Source: Chondrus crispus
Taxonomy: Eukaryota; Rhodophyta; Florideophyceae; Gigartinales; Gigartinaceae
NCBI RefSeq assembly: GCF_000350225.1
Contig: NW_005178997.1
Coordinates: 62,001-126,000, forward strand
Length of the DNA stretch: 64,000 nucleotides
Direction: 5' to 3'
Part shown: positions 42,095 to 54,308 of the stretch, piece by piece
Numbering within the stretch: position 1 is the stretch's first letter
Layout: every line of letters starts with the position of its first letter
Position numbers and translations under genes: made by a program
The notes under the pieces: model-generated
Told to the model about the DNA's origin: nothing
Seen by the model: only the letters and a program-made list of their open reading frames with translations
The model's database searches: none

Positions 42095-43275
42095 AGTCCG
42101 TTACCAATAAACGAACCTATCGTAACACAAAAAAAGAAAACAACTACAACGATTCCTAGATCAATTTTTATCTCCGAGACCACTTCTGTAGTCTGTCTCC
42201 AGATCGAGACTGTCGTCGACAAAATTTTTAGGTCGGGTCTCCTGTACACCAAAAAAATTCTTGGTCGGGAGACCACTTATGTAATGCAATGAGCCTGTCA
42301 GGCAGAGACCACGGTCCGATGGTCCAGCAAAAACAACAACAGCAACAAAAAGAAGAACTGCCGACGTCACAGCGCTACAGAGTGTCCGACTCTCCCTTCT
42401 CCGTTTAAACGAGCTTGCGACTCGTAGTAGCTCAGATCCCTGATAGGGGGGCACAGAGAAATAGCCTGGCCCGGGATCGACGTGGTAGAGACTTGCGAAG
42501 AGAACTGCTCGAGGAGTGTGGGGTGGGGCGTGTACTTAGGTACCCCGGTTCCACTGGGTTGTAAGGCCAATGCTCGTTGAGCTTCTTCGGCGCCTTGCAA
42601 CGCGACAAGGCCTTCGACGGGGGCGTCCCAACGCAGCCCGACGGGATGAAATGAAAGTAGCAGCGCTACACCAACTGTGCCGCTCGATGGCTCGAAACAC
42701 TTACACCGGTTCGGTCGCAACCGAGGCCGATGGCACCAACACTGGCTTGTACACACGACAAAACCCTTCGAGGGAGACGTCGTTGCAACAGTCTCCGTCG
42801 GAAAATGGTCACAGTAGCAGCGCTACGTCAACTGTGTCGCCCGATGGCAAAGACACCTACACCGGTTCGGTCGCAACCAATATCGATGGTACAAACACAA
42901 GATAAGGGAAAATAGGTAGAATTAGAGATAGAAAAGGATAGGGAAATAAAGGAAAAGGAAAGGGAACCCCCGATCGCAAAGGATAAAGTAATCTGTAGTT
43001 GAAAGGAATGTCTTGTAAAAGACAGACTTCGACCAAGGCGATATCAGACTATGGCAACTCGGGTTACTTTTTCTGATTTGGTGGTCAGTGGGCTAAGGTA
43101 TATATCGCCGCACCGGAGCCACTACAGTAGCTCGCGGGGCTAGATCCTAGATCTAATCTAATGTCAGCAAAATTAATGCCAACTAATTAACTAAATAAAA
43201 TAAAACAATTAAAAATTAAAACTGTGCAATTATTCACACGTGTGTCCCCCAACCCGGACTACTTGTCATATCCAA
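42095..43275. other. Non-coding stretch, possibly Gypsy 5' leader/LTR, with an 84-bp repeat
   Basis: No convincing gene. The minus strand just upstream of the Gypsy gag reads TTGGTAACGGACT (42103-42115), which may be a primer-binding site. No second LTR is in the window to confirm it. 42659-42741 and 42815-42898 are direct repeats of about 84 bp sharing ACACCGGTTCGGTCGCAACC. The AT-rich end (43150-43230) has nothing recognisable. Confidence 0.4.
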
Positions 43276-44483
43276 TTATTTTGCTTTTACTTCACCCCCC
43301 TGTAGAGCCCTGTATTGCACTACAGGTAGGGCTGCCTCGAGGGCGCTCTGTTCTGCGTTTCGCTTTCCACGACGCGGACGAACGTAGCGACGATGACGGT
43401 GCGCTCGAGCACTGAGGCAAGACGTGTCTCTATCTGTACCGGGGTGCTCGGGACGCCGCTCGACGCTCAGTGGCTTGGCGGCGTCTGGCGATACTGGATG
43501 CGAGGAGCTGGCACCGCACGCCCTTCGATCCTGTACGGGGGTGTGCAGCGACCGACTGCCGATCGCTTGTGTCCCGCACGTCTTGTACGCCCCCATAAAT
43601 CCAGTGCTGTCTGTCCCCTTTTTTCCTTCACCGTTAATTTTCTCCATGTTTTTAGGGTTGTGGCGGCGGTTTGGTGGGGTCGTCGGCCTCCCAGGCCTGA
43701 GCAGACAGCTGCCGCTCGCTTTCCAATTGGCTCTCGAATCTTATTTGTGCTTTTCGCTGCCTATGCGTGCACGTACAAAACGAGCCCCGTACAGTGCGAG
43801 CCACTAAGTCCTGCGCAGATGCTTCACACTCTAAAAGAAAACATTCGGCCTCATCATCGGCCTCTTGTAAACGCTCCTCATCGAACTCTTGAAACTTTAC
43901 GCTCCATAAGTCCTCGCAAAGCGCTCTACCTGGAGTTGAAAAGTTTTCGGAGCTATTCAAGTACGTGGGCAGGGGTTGTAGTGATTGTAGTTCAGTTGCA
44001 AAGACCATCATGTCCTCGTCGCGGCAGAAAGCGGAGCTGCCGAAAGATGATTCACGTTGGGAAGCTTCCGGGTGCTCTTGGGAGAACGCCAGGTCGCTGC
44101 CATCCAAAGAATCACCTTGATCCTAAATATCCATAATTTCGGCGGCTGAACGATTTTTTCGGTACGCTCGGAGCAGCTCTGCTGAGCACAGATGCGGAGT
44201 GGCCAGCTCGAGAAGGCTGTGTTTCGCGAATTTCATCAGGGGGCAGTGTCTCTGGCAAATGGTTTTGTGCTTGGTTGAGACTTGTTTCAGGCCCGCAAAC
44301 TGGTAAGGATAGTTCTAAGGGAGGAGAGAGTGTTGGGATACGAAGGTTGAGAGGAGATCCGCAGTCATTTGGGGACTCTGGTTGTGTGAAAGGTAAAGGG
44401 GAAATGGGATGATCTGTTTCAGAAATAAATGGCTCCTGTGTTGTAAAGGCAACGGCATCTGGAGATACGTCACGAGCAGACAT
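43276..44483 (-). other. Unrecognised ORF cluster (three minus-strand frames)
   Basis: Frames 44112-44483 (123 codons, Pro/Ser-rich), 43652-44107 (151 codons, acidic, with a Glu/Ala-rich helix and two nearby Cys) and 43276-43647 (123 codons, basic) follow one another. The TTTAG at the overlap near 44122 could be a splice acceptor joining the first two. I recognise no domain. They may be exons of a host gene or chance frames. Confidence 0.25.
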
Positions 44484-44978
44484 AAGCAGAACAAAACGCT
44501 TCTGAGAGTGTTTGGAGCAAGGTTTCGGTGTGACGGTAAGTCGCTAGTCGAAGAATCGGACACAAGAGGGGATAATGTCTCACCGCATCAGAAAAGTCTC
44601 ATAGCACCATTTAGAACTTTATTTCCGTCTCAAAAAGTGCCCCAAGGGGCGAAATAAAGTGACGGCGGCGGAGAGTTTTCAAAAAGCTCTCAATTTGGGC
44701 ACAGAGTTTGAGATTTTCAGAATTTCTTAACCTTCTCACTGAGGGGCGTTCTTGGAGTTTTTGCAGGCTGGTAATTTGGAAATTTGGAAACTTGTCATAC
44801 GCCATATATACAATAAGCGCCTGCTACGTCGCCACGTGTGTTTCCACTTTTCTATCATCTGTTTTCGTGTGGGCGAAATCTGGAACTCCCCTACATGAAA
44901 ACGGATGAAACTGCCATCGCAGTCCCACCAAAAGAAAGTCAACAATGCTTGTTAACAATCAATCTGCCCGTCCCCCCC
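44484..44978. other. Stretch with no recognised feature
   Basis: No frame with a known motif and no clear repeat. Confidence 0.4.
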
Positions 44979-45121
44979 GTTCCCTCTCTACCCAGCCCCG
45001 TTCTCTCCCTCACCAGTCCCGTTCCCTCCCTCACTAGTCCCGCACTCTCCCTCACTAGTCCCGTACCCTCCCTCCCCAGTCCGGTTCCCTCTCTATCTAG
45101 ACACGCTCCCTCCCCAGTCCC
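44979..45121. repeat. 21-bp minisatellite
   Basis: Six units of the type GTTCCCTCCCTCACTAGTCCC plus a shortened seventh unit, with substitutions. Pyrimidine-rich on the plus strand. It merges into C/T-rich DNA to about 45180. Confidence 0.85.
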
Positions 45122-45531
45122 GTTTCCTTCCTCCCGCCGTCCCTTTCCTCTCCACACAGCTCCCGCTCTCGGGCGTTCTTTCTGCCATCGTTTGCGGCCG
45201 AGACGTCGCCACCTCCAACCTCTCCCACCATCACGCCTCACAGAGTGCCTTCTACATCGCTGCCTTCGATCTCGGCACGCCACCGCCTGAACACTCCGCC
45301 CCTCCCACACCCTTCCTCGCCGACGCCTCCAACTCTGTCTCCCGCCCTTCCCCCTCGTTCGCCCGACTGAAAGTTTCTCTTATCGCTGTGATCGTCCGTC
45401 GAGGAGGAACGCGGCAACTAATTGACGCCTGTAAGATTGTTTAGAAAACTATTTGCAACGTCTCTCCGATTTTTCTTTTTTTCTCGATCCGCAATACTCT
45501 GCGAAACGGGAGACGATGCCTTGTCACATAC

Positions 45532-45641
45532 GGGAAACGAGCAGCCATCTTTCTCTTAGATTGCAGGTGGCAGAGGGAACGATTTCACGATGGAAACGAG
45601 CAGGCATCAGTATCTGCAATGGCGGTCGCAGAGGGAACGAT
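45532..45641. repeat. Tandem pair of a 58-bp repeat
   Basis: 45532-45583 and 45590-45641 share GAAACGAGCAG, a CATC core and GCAGAGGGAACGAT. No coding sense is apparent. Confidence 0.6.
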
Positions 45642-45676
45642 CGAGTATGAGCACTCCTGGGGTGCACAGTGTGCAC

Positions 45677-46384
45677 AATATCGCACTCGAGTACTAGTGT
45701 AGTGCACTGTACTCGGTTCCGGGACAGCTGTCCTAATCTCGCCAAAATCGCGCTCGCCGACACCACGTGTACCACCGGTACACGTGGACCCCTGGTCTCT
45801 CTGCCGGACCATACCGGTGGACACGTGTGAACCCTCTGCCACCTGTCGGGCATATAGGGGCCTTTACTGGGTCCCCTCGGGGCTACACCCGTTATATTGT
45901 AGTTATGCTAATTTACAGTATAATTTAGTTTCGTCATTACGGCGACGGGGACTATATAGTCAACCCGATAATCAAAGTAATGAGGCACGAAGCCTCCGGT
46001 CTTTTACCTTGGTTTCTGGTTTCTAGGTTGTAGCCTCGACTCGGTAATGGCTCGCCCATACCGACCGAGCCATCTACACCCCTTGAATCCCCACTGCCTT
46101 CCCCGCGCGCGTCGACCCAACCGCGCGAGCGCTACGTTAGCTACGGTGCTGTCCGCTCTGTTAGTTCTGTTTTTCCTTAATTCTTCCACGTTATCGCTGA
46201 CTCTAGTTCTACTTTTCTACCTCGCACGCTGCGCAAAGATCCCGGTTCCGGTCATCCACGGGGTGGTCTCCCGTTATCCCCTTACGCGTCCGAGCGCGCG
46301 TCGCTCTGCCTACAGCCGTCACACGTGGTTGTAGTGCACGAAAACTAGGTGTGCAGTGCACACCTAGTACTCGAGTGCGATATT
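45677..46384. mobile_element. Possible non-autonomous inverted-repeat element (708 bp)
   Basis: A 21-bp perfect inverted repeat, 45677-45697 and 46364-46384, centred on CACTCGAGTACTAG, brackets the segment. Next to the ends are further palindromes: ACTAGGTGTGC-AGT-GCACACCTAGT (46344-46368) and CCACGTGTACC-ACC-GGTACACGTGG (45763-45787). No TSD could be identified and no transposase frame is inside. Confidence 0.45.
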
Positions 46385-46703
46385 ATTGGTTGTCTGTGAA
46401 AAGTTTCTAAATGTTATAGACCGAACGGCGAGACGGAAATTGGAAATCGGTGCATTGCTGTCATATTTCTGATTTCCAAATTTCAGCTTTGAAAAACTCA
46501 TAGAATGACCCTGAGATTTCTCAAAATTCGTCACTTTTTTTCGTGACGGTCAAATCGTCAACAACCAGGCACATGGCTAAGAGCACCCCTAGTGTCTAGC
46601 CAACAATCAAAAATTCTCAATTGAGCACACGTGTTTTCCTCGTTTGAGCCGCATGTGTCTGACTCCCTTTACGGGCGATGGCAAGACCCTTCCACTAAAC
46701 GCA

Positions 46704-47507
46704 TCACACACTGTTGATCCGTATGGTATCGTAGTTACTACTAGAGCGATAAATGGCATCATCTAGTGCTCTAATTAAACATGTACAGCAAAAAGAGTCC
46801 CTGACTAAGCGGTTGCTGCAAAAGTAACGCTCAAAAATACCTTGTTCCAGGCATACACTACAAACTTCTATTGACTTGTGCCTCTTGCAAGACCCACATC
46901 TTTCTTGTAATGCGTAGTTGATGTAGTTGCCATCAATTTTGCGACGCTTTGACGTCCTAACTAGACACGGGCTCCGCCAAGCTGATTTTGTAGAGTTTGA
47001 TTGTTCCCCAGACGAGGAACATGGGCTATGATTGCGCACTGTGGCGGCGTTGTCGTATTTGTTGTCGATTAAGGCTTCTGAAAGAGCTTCATAGAAGTCA
47101 CCTTGTAAAAACATGCACTGTTCCGCATGCGATGATTTGTAAGGCTTCCACTCGTCCACGATACCGAACCCTAGAATTCTAATATTGAATCTCTTGTCCC
47201 ACTTCTGAACGCGAATCATACGTTCGAGCTCAAGGTCATCCTGGCGGCACCTGTTGTGCTGATGAATAATTGCACAAGTGTCATAGTAGCGTTCCACGAC
47301 TTTTAGCTTTCGTATGGAAAGCTGAACTTTGCGTGGACCAGTGCTGGTCTGACGCCACCGCAATCGATCGTACGGACTTCCATCGGTGCTGTTGCTGGCA
47401 GTGGCGATAAAATATCGTCTATTCCGGTCCACCCATGCCAGTGCCATTAACGATTTCCCTATAGGGAAGTTTAGATATGCAGGACATTTATGTCCTGCAT
47501 ATCGCAT
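46704..47507 (-). pseudogene. piggyBac-like transposase, C-terminal part
   Basis: Encodes the last part of a DDE_Tnp_1_7 transposase: GKSLMALAWVDRNRRYF, YYDTCAIIHQHNRCRQDDLELER (third acidic region) and WDKRFNIRILGFGIVDEWK. A Cys-rich tail, CGSCKRHKSIEVCSVC then YFCSNRLVRDSFCCTC, is the zinc-binding end typical of piggyBac transposases. It is offset by a frameshift near 47500-47530 from the central part. Confidence 0.82.
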
Positions 47508-48108
47508 CGTAGAGTAGTATGCTTTCCCCTTCCGTCCATTTCCACTTGACTTAGAAAATGCATGAGAAAAGCCCTTGTGGCGGTCTTTACCACCCCTATA
47601 AATCTCAATCCAAGCTGTAGAAGCTGAACTGCTGACTGCACAGATGCGAAGTAGGAGTCAGCACATATGACACGGTCTGAGTAGACCCAAGGGCTCACGA
47701 GGCGTTTGAGGACAGCTGTCCCGTGGTTACATCTTCCCTTGAACGCTTTTTCCTTTTCATCCGTCGCACCAGTAACTATTTCTATTCGTAGCACAATTCC
47801 GCTCTCCCCACAAGCCAGATTTTGAACTTTAGAGCCATCCTCAGGCTTGTGCTCGATACTCACGAAGTGTGGTGGGCCAATTTCAATCCAATCACCGCCC
47901 AAACCGTACCATCGTATCATAGACTCATCCATGCAAAGGTGGTCGGATGGTGTTACGTTTCTGTACCGGTGGTCGTTAAAAGCTGCAACAAAATCGTTGA
48001 CAAGAGCCCAGCGATGTTAGACAGAGCTCCATCCAGCCTCTGTTGGTTGAGAGCTAAACGTCAGTGAGCCGAATAGAGTCTCGAAGCGGCTTCGCCCCAT
48101 TATCTTCG
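47471..48108 (-). pseudogene. piggyBac-like transposase, central catalytic part
   Basis: DDE_Tnp_1_7 core: CMDESMIRWYGLGGDW (first acidic motif), then VICADSYFASVQSAVQL followed by GLRFIGVVKTATR (second). The frame continues upstream of 47932 through RSRFETLFGSLTFSSQPTEAGW but is interrupted by a TAA at 48017-48019. Frameshifts lie on both sides. Confidence 0.82.
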
Positions 48109-49017
48109 AAAGGAGAGGACAAGTAAAGTACTTGGAGGCCAGTTTGCTTCCCACAATCTCCGACGATCTCCTCTGGCGTATCGTGATATTAAAACTAAAA
48201 TTCCAAAAAATTGTAGAACCTCACCGGCCGATGTGCCTCTCTGATGCTTTGACAGCAGGTCATTCGATGTCAGCTGCACTATGCGCCCCAGAAAGCGCAT
48301 TGGAAACATCAAACAGAAATAGTATTCTATTCCCTTCCCTGCTGGTGCTCCTCTTCCGCGTATGTCGGACCCATCAAAACCGACCACCTTCCAATGCTTG
48401 ACGGGGACAGGGCCGTTGATGTCGGAAAGTACTGAAGCCATGCGCCATAGTTTGTCATGGACATCAACAGTTCCCTCATCAGAGAGACTGTAATTGTTCG
48501 CCGATGGTACTGTACTCGAAGAAGTGTGGGCGACAGTTCGGTGAGGCATTGAGTTGGACGGGACAGGTGTATCTTCAAACTCTGCAATCAAGTTGTGCTG
48601 AGTATCACTGTCATGTGGGAGCTGCTGGAAATTTGGTGAACCTACTTGTACGAAACGGCCTGCTTCGCCGTTGGGGGGAGGTGTTTGAGCAGTCTGAATC
48701 GGTGATGAAGGTACAGGTTCACGCCCAATAAAGTCTGGCTTTCCGTCCGGTGGGATGGGAATTGGGCAGGAACCAATCTTAACAAACCGCAGCTGAAGAG
48801 CTTTTCTTATTTTTTGCGATCCTACTGCCCATGCTCCCTCAATAAATGTGACACGATTTTTCTTGCCCTGTTCTTGTCGAGTGTTTTCTACAACACCGGC
48901 TACTGTCCTTGTTTTCCATAGGGAACCGTATCCACGCCGACACTCAGCGTCGCTGGTGACGTAGCGGGCTTTCGTGTGCACTTCTGCACCAACACTAAGG
49001 CGAGAGTCCTTTTCCAT
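48109..49017 (-). pseudogene. piggyBac-like transposase, N-terminal part
   Basis: About 300 codons from the ATG at 49017. A variable N-terminal domain of about 200 residues is followed by the start of DDE_Tnp_1_7: VPVKHWKVVGFDGSDIRGRG, then YFCLMFPMRFLGRIVQLTSN and EVLQFFGILVLISRYARGDRRRLW. It loses frame near 48130-48150. Confidence 0.75.
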
Positions 49018-49272
49018 TTTCAATCAACGGCGCTGATCCACCGAGATTTTTGATTGGAGTAGTAAGAGTGGAAGAGTGTGGGGAACAGGTGGGTTTTATT
49101 ATTCACTAGACTTATTCAGTGGAATGGTTGTACAAAAAGGCGGGGCACTGACCTATACGGTCTCTCGGTTATGTGGTGTTTCGGTATTGCTACAGTCTTT
49201 GCGCCACAACTGTGTATTAAATCATGCAGTTTTTCCTCAATTGAGGAAAATTGTCGGCTAAACACTAGTGGT

Positions 49273-50380
49273 TGAGTAAATGGGTAAATTTTTGATTTTT
49301 GGAAATAGTGTTCACGAGCAGCTCTAGTGGAGTGAGTATCTCTAAAAAATTTGCCATTTTGAGTAAATCTATCTCCAAGCAGCCGACCGGATGGAGACAG
49401 ATTTACTCAGTTGCGCAAATAGAGATGCGAGTAGAATTGCGCCACTTGAAAAAATTACCAAAAACTCGGGCCAATTCTATGTACAGTATATGCTTTATTC
49501 AATGACTACCGTTGCAAATGCTATCTCATATCTATTGGGTCTATCTATTAGGGTCTCCTTTAAGACAGCATGGACAGACTGGCGCGAGCAATATTCTCTG
49601 TGCACAGGAACACACTGTTTTCTGTGCACAGGGAACGTCCCCAACAACCCCATCCCAAGCTGAATTTACCCGCCACTGCCACCTTCCTGCATTCTTCCTG
49701 ACGCCTTCCCTTCTCCGTTTCCTCCTCCTCTCCTCCCCGCCCTTCCTCCAGGGCATGATGGTGTCATGTGGGGCTTGAGGGGATGGGAACCGGAGACGTC
49801 CCCCACAGTATATCCGTACAGCACCACTACTACCACTCCTCGTACTGGATGACCGTCACGGCTGCCGAAAGATCCAATCACTGCACAACACGTTTGAATT
49901 TGCCCTCTAACCGGTAGTGTTGCGCCTAGAATTGTTATCTCCAAACGCTAAATTTCTCATATTTAACCTCGAAATTTAACTAAACCAGTAGGGGTGCTCC
50001 AAGTGCTCACATCCGTTTGTGAAATCTGACTAACTGTAATGCTTTTAGTCATATGTTGCTGTACTCACACCCACGATTTCATTAAAGTGTGAATTTTCGC
50101 GCATTTTCTCTGAAAACAGCCGCAAAAATGATTGTTCATGAAGAAATCGGCAATTCGACCTGCGATAAGCGACCCAGACTGTAAGCCACATCAGATCACT
50201 GATCTGGTTTAAATCGCGATTCATGTGTTTGAATCGCGATCTTGGTGTCTACATTGGATCAAAATTGATGATATTAGCTCAGGGCTAAGGTTGGCGCTCG
50301 TGGCACTTTATTCTCGGAGGACACTTCATGCCATGCACGGCGGTCCCATCCTTGGGCCCACGGCGCCCAGCTCCACAATT
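49273..50380. other. Stretch without a recognised gene
   Basis: No supported coding frame. TCTGTGCACAGG occurs twice (about 49597 and 49619). 49680-49760 is C/T-rich. Confidence 0.4.
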
Positions 50381-50447
50381 AGTGGTCCTGAGATGGTCCC
50401 ACGGTGGAACAGTGACTGTCCCGGCGTGGGACCATCTCAGGACCACT
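50381..50447. ncRNA. Perfect 23-bp inverted repeat with 21-nt loop
   Basis: Arms 50381-50403 and 50425-50447 pair over all 23 positions, and the stem is GC-rich. Size and loop would suit a small-RNA precursor or a short foldback element. The neighbouring ACAGTGACTGTCCC and CACTGTCCGACAGTCCC offer further pairing. No expression evidence. Confidence 0.55.
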
Positions 50448-51562
50448 GTCCGACAGTCCCACTGCCACCTGGACCTCATCAGGAAGTCCTGGAGGGTCGG
50501 ACCCCGACCAGCACTGACGGGGGCCAGTTTCGGATTCCCCCCTCGCCGGCGTCACGTACTTGGAAGTTCAAGTCTTGAACAAATCTCCAGCACCCTCCCT
50601 CTTCCTGGGGCATCCCTCTCCAATCTACCATCGTTCTCTCAGCCGCCCCCACCTATCCCTCCCTCCTCCAACGTCTCCACTCCCTCCTCCTCCAACGTCT
50701 CCACACCCCCACCCCACAAACCCCATCCCACATGATGCTCCCACCCTCTTCGCCGCGACGCACCCACTCGCCGCACCCCCACGGCCCGCCGCCGCGGCGC
50801 TCCAGGTCCGATCTGCTCTGCACCCGCCAGAAAGGTACCGTCATCCCCTCTTTCCTGCCCTTCATCGGCGATCCGTCTTCCTCTTCTCCGCCGCCCCACG
50901 CCCCACTTCCCACGCCATCTACTAACCAAACACCACCCGCCCCCCCAGTTTTTCCACTGCTTCGCCGGTCTTTTCTTCGCGCTCTGCTGCGCAAACCTCT
51001 CCACCAATACGTGGACCACACTCCGTCTCTTTTTCTTACTCACCTCCTGTACGTCACCGACGGAGGACCATCGGGAGGACAAGGGGCCGCTCTCTATGGA
51101 GAGAGGCTCACGCATTTTGCCAAAGGAAGGGACGGAGGAAATCTTGGACATGCGGGAGTTGGCCGCTGTTGCCACTTTAGGTTCTGGGCATTGGGTTTGC
51201 AGCGGGGCCTATGGAGCGGCCCTTGACAAGGGCCGCTAACAATGTTGGCATCTTGGAGTTGGGAGACTTGTGGTGGTGGCAGTTGTGGCAATTGGACTGG
51301 GGTGCGGTGCTGTTGCGAGGCGGTGACAGACAGAAGAGGGAGTTGGGCTCCCAGAGCACCGGAGCGGAGTGCGGATTTGGCGAGGGTGTGGGAGTTGTAG
51401 ACGACGCCGTGCAAATGTGGGGATTGACGTGCCCATACGTCGAGTTCGACATGGCACGCGCCGCCCCATGGCATGGAGGAGGGGCATGACGACTACGACG
51501 ACGTGGCGTCGAAGAGTCCCGCGAAGGCGTACGCAAAATGACATTTATGGCCGGAAGAGAAC
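50448..51562. other. Pyrimidine-rich low-complexity and non-coding stretch
   Basis: 50580-51000 is C/T-rich (CTCCCTCCTCCTCCAACGTC-like words repeated), giving long but meaningless frames on both strands. No recognised feature follows to 51562. Confidence 0.5.
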
Positions 51563-53083
51563 TTACATATCCCTTCCCAGTGCATATGGAGCTTCCCTTG
51601 CATCTGAATTTGTCGCACTGTTCAGTAGCGAGATGTTTGTTGTCTCACACGGACGAACAGCCGTAAACTCTTCCTCTTCGTGGCCAAAGATCCCTCCAGA
51701 CGCCCTGCCTCCCCCATCAACCTCTGAGTCCTCGTCCTCCCCGATATCCAGCCTCTCACTCTCGCTGAGTACCGACTTCCAAAAGTCAGTTTGCACCAGC
51801 TTGCATTCATCCAGGAGCTTCATGTTCCAATGGGTGAATGCGAGCTTTTTAACTCTATCCGTATGTAGCCGATTTCGTAAGGACGTCCGGATCCTCCCCT
51901 GCATGCTGAAACTATGCTCAGCAGAACAGGACGAGGGAGACACAGAAAGAGTCCGCAAGGTGAACTCGCGAAGCTCCGCAAGGTCCGCTCGATCTACAAA
52001 CGACTTCCAATAGAAGAGCGGCATTTTCGCAAAAGACTTGAAAATGTCGTTGCTGTCGGCATCGTCCTTCTGGTCACTCCACTCTGATGAAAGCTTTGCA
52101 AATTGCTCCAATACCTTTGTACAGAGCTCATCCGAATCATTGGCATCCTGACTATCCGACGTAGCACCGCCAGTTCTATACCATTCCACGAACCGAAAGA
52201 AACGTTGTAAATACGGATCAATATCCCGGGGACATCGATGAGGGTCGAGAATATGCACTGCAAAATGGATGTCTTCCAGCAAGCGCACCTTGGTAGAGGC
52301 ATCCAATGGACCGTTTTGTCGCTTGCAAAATTTTGCTAAGACTTCGCCCCTTCGTTCTGCTGTAAGAAACGATGTCGTTGGAATCTGTTGCAGCTCTAAT
52401 CCGAGAGCGATGGTTTTTGGGACAACATCGGAGATTTTTGCGTCGTCTGAGTCAAAAACTCTCAGGTAGCGACGAATCAACGAAAATATCCTGTGTAGAT
52501 CCTGCACCTTGGCAAAGAAAACCCGCGATTCTAAGATTGAAATGACCTGTGACCTCTTTTCCCTGCCCGCGGCGTTCGTTGCTGTCCACAGATTTAGGCA
52601 GAAATCTTGGGATTGTACCACCCCAAGTAACACCAAACGCGTGCGTATGTAAGCTTGAAGCGTGCTCTCAATGGACGCGAATCGTGTCTTGACAGGCTTG
52701 CAAAGCATCACTGCTGTTGCAGGAATAGGAGGAAACATTCCTTGACCTTCAACCCCTCGAATGAGGCCACCAGCAGTCTCCTCCTGCCGTGCCCTAATTC
52801 TTGTCCCTCTGACTTGAGGGGCGATAGTGCGATTGTAATCAACGATGCCCTCCTTCACACGTGCTCGCAGTTTTACCTTCTGTCTCGTCTCTGAAGTTAT
52901 CCAGGTCACTGTAAGTAACACCTCCTTTGCCCAAGGGATATTTCCAATGTCCTGCATGCATAAGTTTGCGACGTGAGCTTGGTCCTGAACGCCAACCAGC
53001 TTAGGGTATTTCCGCGTGAGAGCCTTTCGTGCATTCTGACAGCACTGTGCACTATCACTTGTCACGGCGCAGATCCTCTTCAT
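51563..53083 (-). pseudogene. hAT transposase, central and C-terminal part
   Basis: 506 codons. It begins at the second catalytic region (ICAVTSDSAQCCQNARKAL) and runs through the insertion domain to the hAT dimerisation domain near residues 370-440 (FYWKSFVDRADLAELREFTL, SCSAEHSFSMQGRIRTSLRN, VKKLAFTHWN). Continuous with 53080-53667 except for a one-base loss at about 53085-53100. Confidence 0.87.
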
Positions 53084-53667
53084 TCCACCGAACTTCCCAT
53101 CACCTCTTCCAAGATTCGCACATAGCCATCCGCTCCCACCTTCTCGTGGGACGTGAACACAGATTCTAGAAAAAAAAATTTCCGCCCGGACAGCAATCCA
53201 GAGGCCTCAGTTCGCAGCAGGACATTCACAAAAGTGGCAGACGTACTGTCGCTCCATCCATCAAATATGATTGTCCCAAATCCCGTCGTTAGCGCGCTCC
53301 GAATCCTTGACAGCACCCTTTCGGAAACTGATAAGTGTAGTTCATCGAGCTGCGTGCCTGTAAATGTATGCCGCGACGGGAAATAAGAGTTTGCGTACCA
53401 AGGTGCTAAAATTTTCAAAAACCAGAGAAACGCGTTTGGTTTTGCCTGGCTCGTATCCAGGGCCGTGAAGTACCAGGCCTGTTCGACGAATGCCTCTAAC
53501 ATGGCGGCTGTGATCTCCTTTGCCTTTTCGGGACTACCCTCTTCTAGGCATCGTAATTTGCCTTGTGGTGAGTCCGCAGAAAACGAACGGGGCCTTTTTC
53601 GAGGATTATCGCCGTCAGCAGATTGAAAGAGACCTTGTTCTTTCTGCAAAGCACTGGACTCTGACAA
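53080..53667 (-). pseudogene. hAT transposase, DUF659-like N-terminal catalytic part
   Basis: Contains FLWFLKILAPWYANSYFPSR and GTIIFDGWSDSTSATFVNVLL with the first catalytic Asp, then HEKVGADGYVRILEEVMG, where the frame is lost. Its first codons overlap the BED-finger frame out of phase (53544-53667). Confidence 0.85.
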
Positions 53668-54122
53668 GACTCGATCTTGATAGTCTGTCTAAACTGCGTG
53701 CATTGCAGGATGTGCCGGCTCAAGAGCGATGCTCGCCTCTGCTTGTCCTTTATCTCCTTTCCACAGCCCTTGCAAACAGACCCCACTTTCTCCCCGTTCT
53801 GAACGATGGTACCAAAGCAGTGCGACTTAGCGAAGGACGGTTTTCTACCGCCGTTAGAACCGCTCGAATTCCGGGGTCCACTAGAGCTACGTTCTACCGC
53901 GAGTCGGTCAGACGACTGTGGGAGGCGCTGCGAAGCAGCGAGTCGCAGAGGCGGAAGTTCTGAATGCGAAACAGAACGTTGGCCAATTTGTCCGCCTTCA
54001 TGGCGAGGAGCAGGACCTTCTTCAACCATATCTTCCTCTTCCCGGTTACCGAGACGACACGCACTAAGGACGCTCATGTCACCCCCGGGCACGACATCGT
54101 TATGCACCTCGTTTGAGGACAT
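53544..54122 (-). pseudogene. hAT transposase, BED zinc-finger part
   Basis: ATG at 54122. A Ser/Glu-rich N-terminus of about 100 residues, then a BED-type finger: CFGTIVQNG..., VCKGCGKEI, SLLSRHILQC (CX2C...HX3C). This is the DNA-binding domain expected upstream of a hAT catalytic core. A one-base shift (or a short intron) near 53650 separates it from the next part. The whole hAT gene spans 54122 to 51563. Confidence 0.8.
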
Positions 54123-54308
54123 AGAGTCCGACAGAGTCTCGAACGCCTCGTCGGGCTCCTAACTCGATTGCACGAAAACCGCCGTCGTGACAAAATGAAG
54201 ACCAATGGGTAGTAGTGGTGCGGTGAGCGGTGGAGGCACTGAGGGAGCAGCGATGTAGGCGGTAGTCGTAGAGAAAGTTGAGCGGTCGCAGAGAGAAGGT
54301 TGGCGACA

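Larger units (their letters stand above)
46585..49272 (-). mobile_element. piggyBac-like DNA transposon remnant
   Basis: Terminal inverted repeats 46585-46625 and 49236-49272 share CTCAATTGAG, an ATTGT(T/C)GGCTA core and CACTAG(G/T)GGT. A further match of the outermost GAGCACCCCTA motif occurs at 49989-50003, so the true right end may be about 730 bp further out. No flanking TTAA was found at either candidate end. Confidence 0.5.

Noticed and set aside
50639..51175. 178-codon minus-strand frame
   Set aside because: Low-complexity Gly/Arg/Glu product of a pyrimidine-rich tract.
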